Source: Akkermansia sp. (lineage in GTDB: Bacteria > Verrucomicrobiota > Verrucomicrobiia > Verrucomicrobiales > Akkermansiaceae). From it: a DNA stretch of 57,954 bases. The notes under the pieces are model-generated. The model made no database searches. It was not told the origin of the DNA and saw nothing but the letters and a program-made list of their open reading frames with translations. Within the stretch, counting starts at the first letter, position 1; every line of letters begins with the position of its first letter. Position numbers and translations under genes: made by a program. The stretch lies in contig JAFSFD010000012.1 in the NCBI GenBank assembly GCA_017435365.1, positions 1-57,954 of the forward strand. Direction: 5' to 3'. Of this stretch, positions 8,402 through 16,361 are shown in pieces.

Positions 8402-9255
8402 TATTTCTCCAGTAAGAGGTTGCGCAGCTCAGGCAGGGCAGTAAAAAAGGGTTCCAGTGCGGACATCCGGGCAGCTGTGCGGTGGTGCTCCGGCAGCACG
8501 GGGTGGGGGAAGGGGCTGGCTTCCTGCAAGGTGCTCAGTGCTTCCCTGAACCCTTCAACCAGCCCGTTGACCCGCAGCAGCTCCATTTCTCCGCCCTGGC
8601 GGAAGTATTCCAGCACCCCGGCCTGCTCCCGCAGTTTCGCCAGGCATGCCGCTTCATTTTTCTCTGCTGCCGCGGTGCAGACCTCCTTGAAGAAGCCCAG
8701 GGCCGTCTTGTAATCCTTTGCCCAGCGCTGCTGAAGAAGCTTTCCGGGCAGTTCCAGGGCGGCTTCGCCGCCGAACTCCTGCAGCAGCTCGTGCCAGGCA
8801 GCCTTTTCTGCCTCCGGCGTGGATTTGCTGTGCAGGCGTTTGCGGATGCTGTCGGTGTAGCTGTAAAGCAATTCGAAGCCGTAATCTATCCATTCAAACT
8901 CGATATTGGGATTGATTTCCGTGCAGTACGTCACCTCTATCCAGTCTCTCTGCCACAGAATGGCATCGGCCAGCAGACAGACTTGCTGCAGCTGCTCCGG
9001 CGGCAGGGTGCGGAGCCGGGCAATGGCCGGGCGGATTTTCTGCGTATGCTTCCGGATGTATTCCTCCTGTGGCTCATCGCCGTACATATTCGAAATAATA
9101 CGGTTGAGCCCGTCGTAAACCGTCATTACATCATCCAGCTCCGCCGGGGTGGTATAGGCTGCCTGTACCTGCGGTGCAGGGGCTTGCGGTGCGCTGGCAG
9201 CCGTGCAGGGGAGCAGGGCGAAAACAAGAAGTAAAGGAAGTGATTTCATAGTCAT
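8401..9255 (-). CDS. exported protein of unknown function
   Basis: This 284-residue protein has a signal peptide ending around Thr-Ala-Ala-Ser-Ala. The mature chain is rich in Leu, Glu and Gln and looks all-helical; no family is recognised. A start two codons downstream (9249) is equally possible. It is the middle gene of a tightly packed unit: it overlaps the Sel1 gene by one base (TGATG) and the patatin gene by one base (TAATG). Confidence 0.75.
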   Translation of the reverse strand: MTMKSLPLLLVFALLPCTAASAPQAPAPQVQAAYTTPAELDDVMTVYDGLNRIISNMYGDEPQEEYIRKHTQKIRPAIARLRTLPPEQLQQVCLLADAILWQRDWIEVTYCTEINPNIEFEWIDYGFELLYSYTDSIRKRLHSKSTPEAEKAAWHELLQEFGGEAALELPGKLLQQRWAKDYKTALGFFKEVCTAAAEKNEAACLAKLREQAGVLEYFRQGGEMELLRVNGLVEGFREALSTLQEASPFPHPVLPEHHRTAARMSALEPFFTALPELRNLLLEK

Positions 9256-10199
9256 CAGGGGGTCTGCTGCATTTCATCCAATTTCTGCTGAGCTCCGGTG
9301 TGGCCTTTTTCGGCAGCTTTTTTCAGCCACTTGGTGGCCTTGTCCTTGTTAGATTTGCAGCCTCGGCCATCCCGCAGCATGCAGCCGAGACGGTAGCAAG
9401 CCTCGGTGTTTTCCATGCGGGCGGCGCTCCAGTACCAGTCGAAAGCCTTGTCGGCATCGGCCTGCACACCCAGCCCGAGCTCGTAGCAGCGGCCCAGCTG
9501 CACCATGGCCGGCGCGCTCAGGGCATCCGCTGCTTTCAACAGCAGTTGCAGGGCCTCCTCCTGGTTCCGCCTGGTCCCCACGCCGTGCAGCTTGCAGAAC
9601 CCCAGCCAGAAGGTGGCATTCGGGTGGTGGGTAGCAGCGGCTTTTTCAAAGAGAATGGCGGCTTCGGCAAAGTTCTGCTCGCAGCCCACGCCTTGCAGGC
9701 GGCAGAAGCCCAGGCTGCACATGGCCTCAATGTGGCCGGCGGAGGCAGCTCGTTCCAGCCAGGCAAGGGCCAGCTGCTCATTTTTCTGCACCCCCTCACC
9801 GCTGAGGTGGGCCATGCCCAGGCGGTACATGCCCTCCAGGTTGCCCTGCTGTGCAGCCTTGACCCACCAGCGGCAGGCCTCCACATGGTTGCGCTCGACA
9901 CCCTGGCCCTTCTTGTAGCATTCGCCCAGCAGGCTCTGAGCATCAGCATATCCCTGTTCAGCGGCCTTGCGCACCCAGTACAGCCCCTTTTCGTTGGATT
10001 TCGGCACGCCGCTGCCGGTGAAATAGCAGCGGGCCAGCTGGAGCTGCGCGGCGGCATCCCCGGCCACGGCGGCCTGCCGGCTGCTTTCGGCCAGCGTTGC
10101 AATTTCCACGGCCTCCTCCACCTCAAAATCGGCCCATTCCTCCTGGGCGTTGAGCACGGTGGTGAACAGAAACAGGGGAATCAGGGCGCGGTGCATCAT
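9255..10199 (-). CDS. exported Sel1-repeat protein
   Basis: This 314-residue protein consists of a short signal peptide followed by about eight Sel1-like TPR repeats of 36 residues, recognisable by recurring A-x-x-G-x-x-x-A and LG-x-CY/F/K-x-x-G-x-G-V segments (for example RLGMAHLSGEGV and QLGRCYELGLGV). Such repeats are solenoid scaffolds for protein-protein contacts, often in envelope stress or secretion. It leads an operon with an unknown exported protein and a patatin-like enzyme. The partner is unknown. ATG at 10199 is used; 10196 is an adjacent alternative. Confidence 0.85.
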   Translation of the reverse strand: MMHRALIPLFLFTTVLNAQEEWADFEVEEAVEIATLAESSRQAAVAGDAAAQLQLARCYFTGSGVPKSNEKGLYWVRKAAEQGYADAQSLLGECYKKGQGVERNHVEACRWWVKAAQQGNLEGMYRLGMAHLSGEGVQKNEQLALAWLERAASAGHIEAMCSLGFCRLQGVGCEQNFAEAAILFEKAAATHHPNATFWLGFCKLHGVGTRRNQEEALQLLLKAADALSAPAMVQLGRCYELGLGVQADADKAFDWYWSAARMENTEACYRLGCMLRDGRGCKSNKDKATKWLKKAAEKGHTGAQQKLDEMQQTP

Positions 10200-10223
10200 A
10201 TCCTATACAGTAAATCCGACAAT

Positions 10224-10252
10224 ACTCTAGCAGTTTTTGTTGAAATTTACAA
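10224..10252 (-). promoter_or_regulatory. promoter of the Sel1-patatin operon
   Basis: On the minus strand TTGTAA (10252-10247), a 17-bp spacer and TAGAGT (10229-10224) precede the ATG at 10199 by 24 nt. Confidence 0.65.
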
Positions 10253-10415
10253 GGGCGTTGACGCGGGAGACCCGGGCAGCAGCTGCGTTCTGCGAGTGGT
10301 CAACAGCCCGTAGAAGCAGGAGGAACACGGGCAAGGACGCTTTCCGGCGCCGGGGGGAAGGAGCAGAGGCCGGGCCTGCCGCCGTACAAAAAACGGCAGC
10401 GGTCATAATATTGGC
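10253..10415. other. unexplained stem-rich stretch between divergent promoters
   Basis: This 163-bp GC-rich stretch lies between two divergent promoters and so belongs to neither mRNA. GGGCGTTGAC (10253-10262) pairs with GTCAACAGCCC (10299-10309, one bulge) around small internal stems (GGGAGACCC and GCAGCAGCTGC). A second weak pair, CTGCCG near 10378 and CGGCAG near 10394, lies at the right. No promoter pointing into it and no family match (tRNA, tmRNA, SRP, RNase P or 6S motifs) was found. Confidence 0.4.
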
Positions 10416-10444
10416 TTGTGGTCTGTGGGGATTTCGTGTAGAAT
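10416..10444 (+). promoter_or_regulatory. promoter of hom-lysC
   Basis: TTGTGG (10416-10421), a 17-bp spacer and TAGAAT (10439-10444) end 11 nt before the ATG at 10456. There is no room for a leader peptide or riboswitch in the mRNA. Confidence 0.75.
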
Positions 10445-10455
10445 TGCGCCCGCAA

Positions 10456-11778
10456 ATGACAGAAAAACCGCTACAGCTTGGACTTGCAGGCCTTGGAACA
10501 GTGGGCACCGGGGTGTATGAAACCCTTTGCCGGAACCATGAATTGCTGGCCGCCCGCGCCAAGATGCGCTATGCGGTGAAGAAGGTGGCCGTGCGCGATA
10601 TGAACCGCGTGCGCGATGTGGAGATTGCTCCGGAGATGCTGACGCCTGACTGGCGCGAACTGGTGAATGACCCGGATATAGACATCATCATCGAACTGAT
10701 TGGCGGCACCACCGAGGCTTATGAGCTGGTGACCAGTGCGCTGAAGGCCGGCAAGCCGGTGGTGACGGGCAATAAGGCGCTGCTGGCGGAATACGGCGGC
10801 GAGCTCTTCAAACTTTCGGCAGAGAAGGGGGTTCCCCTGTATTTCGAGGCTTCCTGCGGTGGCGGTATCCCGATTATCCAGAGCCTGCAGAATTCACTCA
10901 TCTGCAACAATGTGGAGAGCCTGGCCGGTATCATCAACGGCACGAGCAACTACATCCTGTCCTCTATGGAGCGCAAGGGAGTCTCCTTCGAGACTGCACT
11001 GGCCCGCGCTCAGGCCAAGGGCTTTGCCGAGGCCGACCCCACGCTCGATATCAATGGCTGGGATGCGGCACACAAGGCGCTCATCCTCGCCATGCTGGCC
11101 TACGGTACCCCGATTTCTCCGGAAAAGATTTCGGTGTACGGCATTGAACGCGTGACGGCCACGGATTTCCGCTTCGCGCACCAGATGGGCTACACCATCA
11201 AGCTGCTGGTGGTCATCAAACACCATGCGGATACCGATGCCCTGGAACTGCGCGTGCAGCCCAGCTTTGTGCCGCGGGAGCACCTGCTGGCCAATGTGAA
11301 CGGCGTGTTCAACGCCATTGCCGTGAAAGGCGATATCGTGGGCGAGACTATCTTCTACGGCAGGGGGGCGGGCAAGAACCCGACGGCCAGCGCGGTCATC
11401 GGTGACATTGTTCTGGCCATGCGCGACCTGCACCACCCGGAATTCCACACCGGATTCCACCCCTACACCAAGACGCTGGAGGTGCTGCCGCAGGAAGACA
11501 CCGTCACGCCGTACTACGTGCGCTTCCTGGTTCCCAGCCGCCGTTCCGGTGTGATTGCCGGCATCGCCCGTGTGCTGGCCAAGTACGACATCAGTATTTC
11601 CTCCACCAACTCCACGCCGCATGAGGATGACGAGTCTGAGAACGTGGAGAACGACCTGGTGTTCACCCTGCATGCCTGCGCGTGGGGCAAGCTCAAGACG
11701 GCGCTCAAGGAAATCGAGGCCGAGGGGTGCATTGCCCCGCATCCGGCTGTGTTCCGCATCGAAACTTTCAACTCATAA
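10456..11778 (+). CDS. hom: homoserine dehydrogenase
   Basis: This 440-residue enzyme reduces aspartate semialdehyde to homoserine, the branch point to threonine and methionine. It has an N-terminal Rossmann motif GLAGLGTVGTGV, a catalytic/dimerisation domain (with GGGIPIIQSL and INGTSNYIL, typical of the family) and a C-terminal ACT domain (from about residue 355) expected to sense threonine. The long upstream in-frame extension to 10237 is rejected because the promoter lies at 10416-10444. lysC follows after 12 bp, so the first and third steps of the aspartate pathway are made together. Confidence 0.96.
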   Translation: MTEKPLQLGLAGLGTVGTGVYETLCRNHELLAARAKMRYAVKKVAVRDMNRVRDVEIAPEMLTPDWRELVNDPDIDIIIELIGGTTEAYELVTSALKAGKPVVTGNKALLAEYGGELFKLSAEKGVPLYFEASCGGGIPIIQSLQNSLICNNVESLAGIINGTSNYILSSMERKGVSFETALARAQAKGFAEADPTLDINGWDAAHKALILAMLAYGTPISPEKISVYGIERVTATDFRFAHQMGYTIKLLVVIKHHADTDALELRVQPSFVPREHLLANVNGVFNAIAVKGDIVGETIFYGRGAGKNPTASAVIGDIVLAMRDLHHPEFHTGFHPYTKTLEVLPQEDTVTPYYVRFLVPSRRSGVIAGIARVLAKYDISISSTNSTPHEDDESENVENDLVFTLHACAWGKLKTALKEIEAEGCIAPHPAVFRIETFNS

Positions 11779-11790
11779 ACCAGACCGATT

Positions 11791-13017
11791 ATGGCACTTA
11801 TCGTACAGAAATACGGCGGCTCCTCCGTGGGCACCATCGACCGCATCCGCAACGTAGCCCGCAGACTCATCGAGGTGAAGAAGGAGGGCAATAAAATCAT
11901 GGCGGTCATCTCGGCCATGAGCGGTGTGACAGATAAACTGATTGGCCTGGCCCACGAGGTGATGGACAACCCGCCGGAGCGCGAGCTGGATATGCTGCTG
12001 GCCACCGGCGAGCAGCAGAGCATTGCCCTGCTGTGCATGGCTATCACTGATATGGGGTACAAAGCCATGAGCTTCACCGGTCAGCAGGCCGGCGTGTGCA
12101 CCTACGGCTCCCACACCCGCGGCCGCATCCATTCCATCGACCCGAAGCGCGTCCTCCAGGCGCTGGAGGATGACTACATCGTGGTGTGCGCCGGTTTCCA
12201 GGGCGTGACGGTGGATGGCACCATCCACACACTGGGTCGCGGCGGTTCCGATTTGTCTGCCATTGCCATGGCGGCAGCGGTGAACGCCGACCTGTGCCAG
12301 ATTTTCACCGATGTGGACGGTGTGTACACCTGTGACCCGCGTGTGGTGAAAGATGCCCGTAAGATTTCCGTACTCTCCTATGAAGAAATGCTGGAAATGG
12401 CTTCCAGCGGTTCCAAGGTCATGCAGGCACGCTCCGTCGAATTCGCCAAGAAGTTCGGCGTCGTGTTCGAAGTCCGCAATTCCATGAACAACAACCCCGG
12501 TACCATCGTGCAAGAAGAAACTTCCGCTATGGAGTCCCTCGCCGTGCGAGGCGTCTCAATCGAACGCAACCAGGCCCGCGTCACTGTGTCGGGCATCACC
12601 GCCCCTGTGGCCTACACCGCCGTCATCCTCTCCGCCCTCTCCGATGCCGAGATTAACGTGGATATGATTGTGGCCAACACGGCTCACGACGGTCAGGCCC
12701 GTCAGTCCTTTACCATGAACATGAACGACCTGGGTGCCGCCCAGGCTGCGCTCAAGAAGGTGCTGCCCCAGCTGGGCGAGACAGCCCGCATGGAGACCGA
12801 AGCCGGGCTTGCCAAGCTTTCCGTGGTGGGCGTCGGCATGCGCTCCCACACCGGCGTGGCCGCCACCATGTTCCAGGCACTGGCCGATGCCGGCATTGCC
12901 ACGGGCATGATTGCCACCTCCGAAATCCGCATTTCCACCACGGTGGAAGCCGGTGACATTGAGCAGGCCGCCCGCGTGGTGCACAGCGCTTTCCATCTGG
13001 ACCAGGTGAACGCCTGA
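11791..13017 (+). CDS. lysC: aspartate kinase
   Basis: This 408-residue protein phosphorylates aspartate, the first step to lysine, threonine, methionine and diaminopimelate. The kinase signature KYGGSSV is at residues 7-13, GRGGSDLSA lies near 150 and FTDVDGVYTCDPR near 172. Two C-terminal ACT domains (about 265-408) form the usual feedback site for lysine and/or threonine. The length matches the LysC-beta type enzymes. There is no Shine-Dalgarno sequence in the 12-bp gap after hom, so translation is probably coupled or SD-independent. Confidence 0.96.
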   Translation: MALIVQKYGGSSVGTIDRIRNVARRLIEVKKEGNKIMAVISAMSGVTDKLIGLAHEVMDNPPERELDMLLATGEQQSIALLCMAITDMGYKAMSFTGQQAGVCTYGSHTRGRIHSIDPKRVLQALEDDYIVVCAGFQGVTVDGTIHTLGRGGSDLSAIAMAAAVNADLCQIFTDVDGVYTCDPRVVKDARKISVLSYEEMLEMASSGSKVMQARSVEFAKKFGVVFEVRNSMNNNPGTIVQEETSAMESLAVRGVSIERNQARVTVSGITAPVAYTAVILSALSDAEINVDMIVANTAHDGQARQSFTMNMNDLGAAQAALKKVLPQLGETARMETEAGLAKLSVVGVGMRSHTGVAATMFQALADAGIATGMIATSEIRISTTVEAGDIEQAARVVHSAFHLDQVNA

Positions 13018-13030
13018 CGCAGAACCGGAC

Positions 13031-14653
13031 ATGATGGAAGAGGAGAAATCCGCAGAAACTTCTACTCCCATAGAGGAGGAGGAGCTCGAGTTCCGCCCCT
13101 GGGTGAAGTGGTGCGGCGTGGGCTTGCTGGGTGCTGTATCCGTCGGGCTGTTCCTGGCTACCTACCATGTGGGCTACAGCCAGGGTGAGGAAGCCGGCTT
13201 TGCTGCGGCTACCCGTTCGGGGCTCGTGGAGCAGTCGCTGAATGAGGCGGCTTCCCACAATGTTCTGAACTTTATGCGCCTGTCATCCGCATCGGATGAG
13301 CACCTGCTGCAGGCCGCGGCAGATGTGGAGGCCGCTTTTGCCTGGGTGCGCGACCCCGAGGTGCGCCTGGAGGCAGAATGGTGCCTGGCGCATGCGCTGC
13401 TTTCCCGCAACCTTCACGAGGCTGCGGTTGCGGTGCTGAATCCGCTTTTCCAGCGTGTCCCGCGCAGTGCGGACTGGGCCCACCGCGCAATGGCTGCCGG
13501 CAACCTGCTCATAGCCGGGCAGCAATATAAGCCCGCTGAGGATTATTTCAAACAATCCTCCTCCATTTTTGCTGAGCTGAAGCAGAGCATCTGGCAGCAG
13601 GAAGCTCAGGGGCAATTGATTGCCCTGGCTGCCTGTGCCCCCAAGGGGGGGGATGAGGCTCTGGCTGCCCTGGAAGCCCTGCTGGCCGAGCTGAAGGCAG
13701 ATGATGAAGGAACCCGCCAGCTGCGCTCCATGGCGCTGGTGCATATCGGTGCGCTGCACCGCTGCGCCGGCCGCAAAGCCGAAGCTGAGCAGAAGTTCCG
13801 GGAGGCCCTGGCCGCGGTGGAAAACCTGCGCATGGTGCGCCCGGAGGGAGCCGTGAGCCGCGGTGCTGCGCATCTGGAGCTGGGGGATTCTGCCGCCGCC
13901 GAACCCATGCTGCGCATTGCCGAGGGAAATTCCGGCCAAAGCCTTTCTGATGTCGCTTCCCGCGTGCTGGCGCTGCGTTATCTGGCCATTATCGAGCAGC
14001 AGCGCGGTCACCATGTCACGGCGCTGGCCATGCTGCACCGGGCCCAGGGTATGGCCGAGGGGCGCGTACTGAGTGGCAATGCGTTCTGGCCCTGCCTGCA
14101 TGACCAGCGAGGGTGGATGCACTACATGGTGCAGAATTACCAGACGGCCCTGCAGGATTTCAATGCCGCCATGGCCGCCACTCAGGAACCCACGCTTCTG
14201 ATGCAGCCGCTGGAGGGTGCTGCCCGTTGCTACCTGGAACTGGGCAAGACGGCCGAAGCTCAGCCCCTGCTGGAAAATTGCCTGAATCTCCGCCGGCAGT
14301 ATACCCCGGATGACCGGAGCGCCCTGGGCCGCCTGAATCTGCTGCTCGGTCAGCTTTATGACCAGCAGGGCAAGGCTGCCGAGGCCGAAGCTGCTTACCG
14401 CGTGGCCGTGGAGAACCTGACCGGCGACACCCCGGATGAACAGGCGAACCGTCTGACGGCCCTGCTGGGGCATGCCTACATTCTCACTGAACTGCAACGC
14501 TGGGCAGAGGCCTATGCCGCCTGGGAACAGGTGCTGCCGCTGGTGCAGGAGCAGTTCGACCGCCGCGAGGAAGTCCGCACCCAGATGCGCCGCATCAAAC
14601 CCCTTATTCCGGCAGATCCGCCTGCCGGTGAGCCGGCCCCGGCTCAGTCCTGA
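13031..14653 (+). CDS. membrane-anchored TPR protein
   Basis: This 540-residue protein has an acidic cytoplasmic N-terminus, one transmembrane helix (about residues 27-47, GVGLLGAVSVGLFLATYHV) and a long extracytoplasmic array of TPR-like helical pairs rich in Ala, Leu and Glu, with recognisable units such as GQLYDQQGKAAEAEAAYRVA. A low-complexity Pro/Ala tail ends it. It lies 13 bp after lysC and is followed by a second protein of the same layout and by murJ, suggesting a scaffold for envelope assembly; that role is inference. Confidence 0.8.
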   Translation: MMEEEKSAETSTPIEEEELEFRPWVKWCGVGLLGAVSVGLFLATYHVGYSQGEEAGFAAATRSGLVEQSLNEAASHNVLNFMRLSSASDEHLLQAAADVEAAFAWVRDPEVRLEAEWCLAHALLSRNLHEAAVAVLNPLFQRVPRSADWAHRAMAAGNLLIAGQQYKPAEDYFKQSSSIFAELKQSIWQQEAQGQLIALAACAPKGGDEALAALEALLAELKADDEGTRQLRSMALVHIGALHRCAGRKAEAEQKFREALAAVENLRMVRPEGAVSRGAAHLELGDSAAAEPMLRIAEGNSGQSLSDVASRVLALRYLAIIEQQRGHHVTALAMLHRAQGMAEGRVLSGNAFWPCLHDQRGWMHYMVQNYQTALQDFNAAMAATQEPTLLMQPLEGAARCYLELGKTAEAQPLLENCLNLRRQYTPDDRSALGRLNLLLGQLYDQQGKAAEAEAAYRVAVENLTGDTPDEQANRLTALLGHAYILTELQRWAEAYAAWEQVLPLVQEQFDRREEVRTQMRRIKPLIPADPPAGEPAPAQS

Positions 14654-14682
14654 TTGAACCCTGCTAACATCTTGATACCTGT

Positions 14683-16320
14683 ATGAGCCGCCGTTATCGT
14701 CCGCCCCGTAAGAAAAGCAATCATACCGTTCCGCTTGTCGCAGCCGGTCTCACCGTTGCGGCCCTGGCTCTGTGGGGGCTTTTTGCCAAGGGGCAGGATA
14801 TCATCCTCTTCTTCAAGGGTGAGACTATCGTGGTGCCCAGCAATGCTGAGGCCAATGCCAACCTTTCACGCCTGCTGAACGATTTGTCCGGCGATAAGGC
14901 CCGCCTGCTGGAGCTGGCGGAAAACGCCCGCGCCCGCCTGGGCTGGATTGAGAATGCTGACACGCAGCGCCAGTTCCGCTGGTTCCTCATGAGCCGGCTG
15001 GTGGATAAGGGGCTGTGGCAGGAGGCCGTGCGCATCCTGCCGGAGGTGGAATCGCTTGCCCCCGTGGAAGGCCTGGATCGCCTGGCTGTGGCTGCCGCAG
15101 AACATGGTGACTATGAGCTGCAACTGCGGCTCGACCGGGGCTTGCAGGATAAACTGGTGAATACCCCGGAGCATACGGAGCTGCTGCTGCGCTCCATCCG
15201 CCGCTCTGCCGAAACCTGCATCCGCATGCAGCACAATGATGAGGCCGTGAAGGCTATTGCCCGGCTGGATGCGCCGAATGTGCTGGCCCGGCTGCGTGAC
15301 CCGGAGCTGGCCGCAGAGGCCGCCTCCTTGCAGATGCTGCGTGCCAGCGTGTGCGCGGTGAAGGAACCGGTGCTGCAGATGACCCGCAACATCCTGGAAC
15401 AGGCCAAGTGGCCGCTGTGCCCGGCTACCTCCCAGCTCATGCTGGAGGAGGTGACCACGGCGCTGCGCGATAATCCCAACCTGCCGCAGCACACGCTCAA
15501 AGAGATTGAGGAGAAGCTGCTGCGCTGCCGCGATGCCATGCTCGAATACCCGGATAAGGAGCATCGCCTGCCGCAGTGCTACCTGCTGCTGGGCGAGCTG
15601 CGCCACCGCCTGGGGAACCACGATGGCTGTGCTCAGGCCCTGACCCTGGCTGCTGCCTTTGCCGAAGGGTATGGTGAGATGACTCCGCAGCTGCAGACCC
15701 GCATTGCCCGCATCCGCTCCCGCGCCAATGAAGCCCGCGGCAACACGCAGGAGGCCGTGCGCGATTACCGCTACCTGCTGGATTATGAGAAGGATACCGC
15801 GGAAATCATGCGCGTGCTTACTTATCTGGCCACGCATACGGATGGCGAGGAGAAAATCCAGCTGCTGACCCGTAGCTGGGAGATGATGCAGCAGAACCCT
15901 GACCTGGTGAAGAAGGATTCCGACTTCCGCTCCCGCACCGCGCACGAACTGGCCGATTACTACACCACCAGACAGGACTACACGAACGCCCTGAAGTGGG
16001 TGCAGGAATGCACCCGCATGGTGGAGGAAGTGAACCCCGACCTCACCACCGGCAAGACCCTGCGTGCCCGCCTGAATCTGGCCCTGGCTCAGCGCAAGGC
16101 AAATCAGGATATTCCCTGTTTCCGCACGCTGCGCAGCATTCAGAGCAGCATAGACCAGATGAGCGATGAGGACAAGGAACGCCTGGAAAAGGCAGAGCAG
16201 GGGATCTACCGCACCACCATGCGCGAGCTTTCCCGCACTTGTCTCCTGCTGGGGGATAAGACCACGGCCAAGGCCTTTGCCCGCAAGATTCGCGAGGACC
16301 TGCCGGAAAAGGTCCGCTGA
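14683..16320 (+). CDS. membrane-anchored helical-repeat (TPR-like) protein
   Basis: This is a 545-residue protein with a basic N-terminus (MSRRYRPPRKKSNH), one transmembrane helix (about 15-35) and a helical-repeat body. It has the same architecture as its upstream neighbour but a diverged sequence, so the two may be old paralogues. TPR-like units are seen around residues 290-500 (for example GNTQEAVRDYRYLLDYEKD). It lies 41 bp before murJ in the same direction. Function unknown. Confidence 0.78.
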   Translation: MSRRYRPPRKKSNHTVPLVAAGLTVAALALWGLFAKGQDIILFFKGETIVVPSNAEANANLSRLLNDLSGDKARLLELAENARARLGWIENADTQRQFRWFLMSRLVDKGLWQEAVRILPEVESLAPVEGLDRLAVAAAEHGDYELQLRLDRGLQDKLVNTPEHTELLLRSIRRSAETCIRMQHNDEAVKAIARLDAPNVLARLRDPELAAEAASLQMLRASVCAVKEPVLQMTRNILEQAKWPLCPATSQLMLEEVTTALRDNPNLPQHTLKEIEEKLLRCRDAMLEYPDKEHRLPQCYLLLGELRHRLGNHDGCAQALTLAAAFAEGYGEMTPQLQTRIARIRSRANEARGNTQEAVRDYRYLLDYEKDTAEIMRVLTYLATHTDGEEKIQLLTRSWEMMQQNPDLVKKDSDFRSRTAHELADYYTTRQDYTNALKWVQECTRMVEEVNPDLTTGKTLRARLNLALAQRKANQDIPCFRTLRSIQSSIDQMSDEDKERLEKAEQGIYRTTMRELSRTCLLLGDKTTAKAFARKIREDLPEKVR

Positions 16321-16361
16321 TTCGTATACACTGATTTCTCTCTCCCCCCCTCTGAATCGCC

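Noticed and set aside
10253..10415. T-box, SAM or lysine riboswitch controlling hom-lysC
   Set aside because: None of the conserved motifs is present and the hom promoter lies downstream, so the RNA would not be in that mRNA.
10237..10455. N-terminal extension of hom to 10237
   Set aside because: The promoter at 10416-10444 lies downstream of that start and the extension contains no conserved domain.
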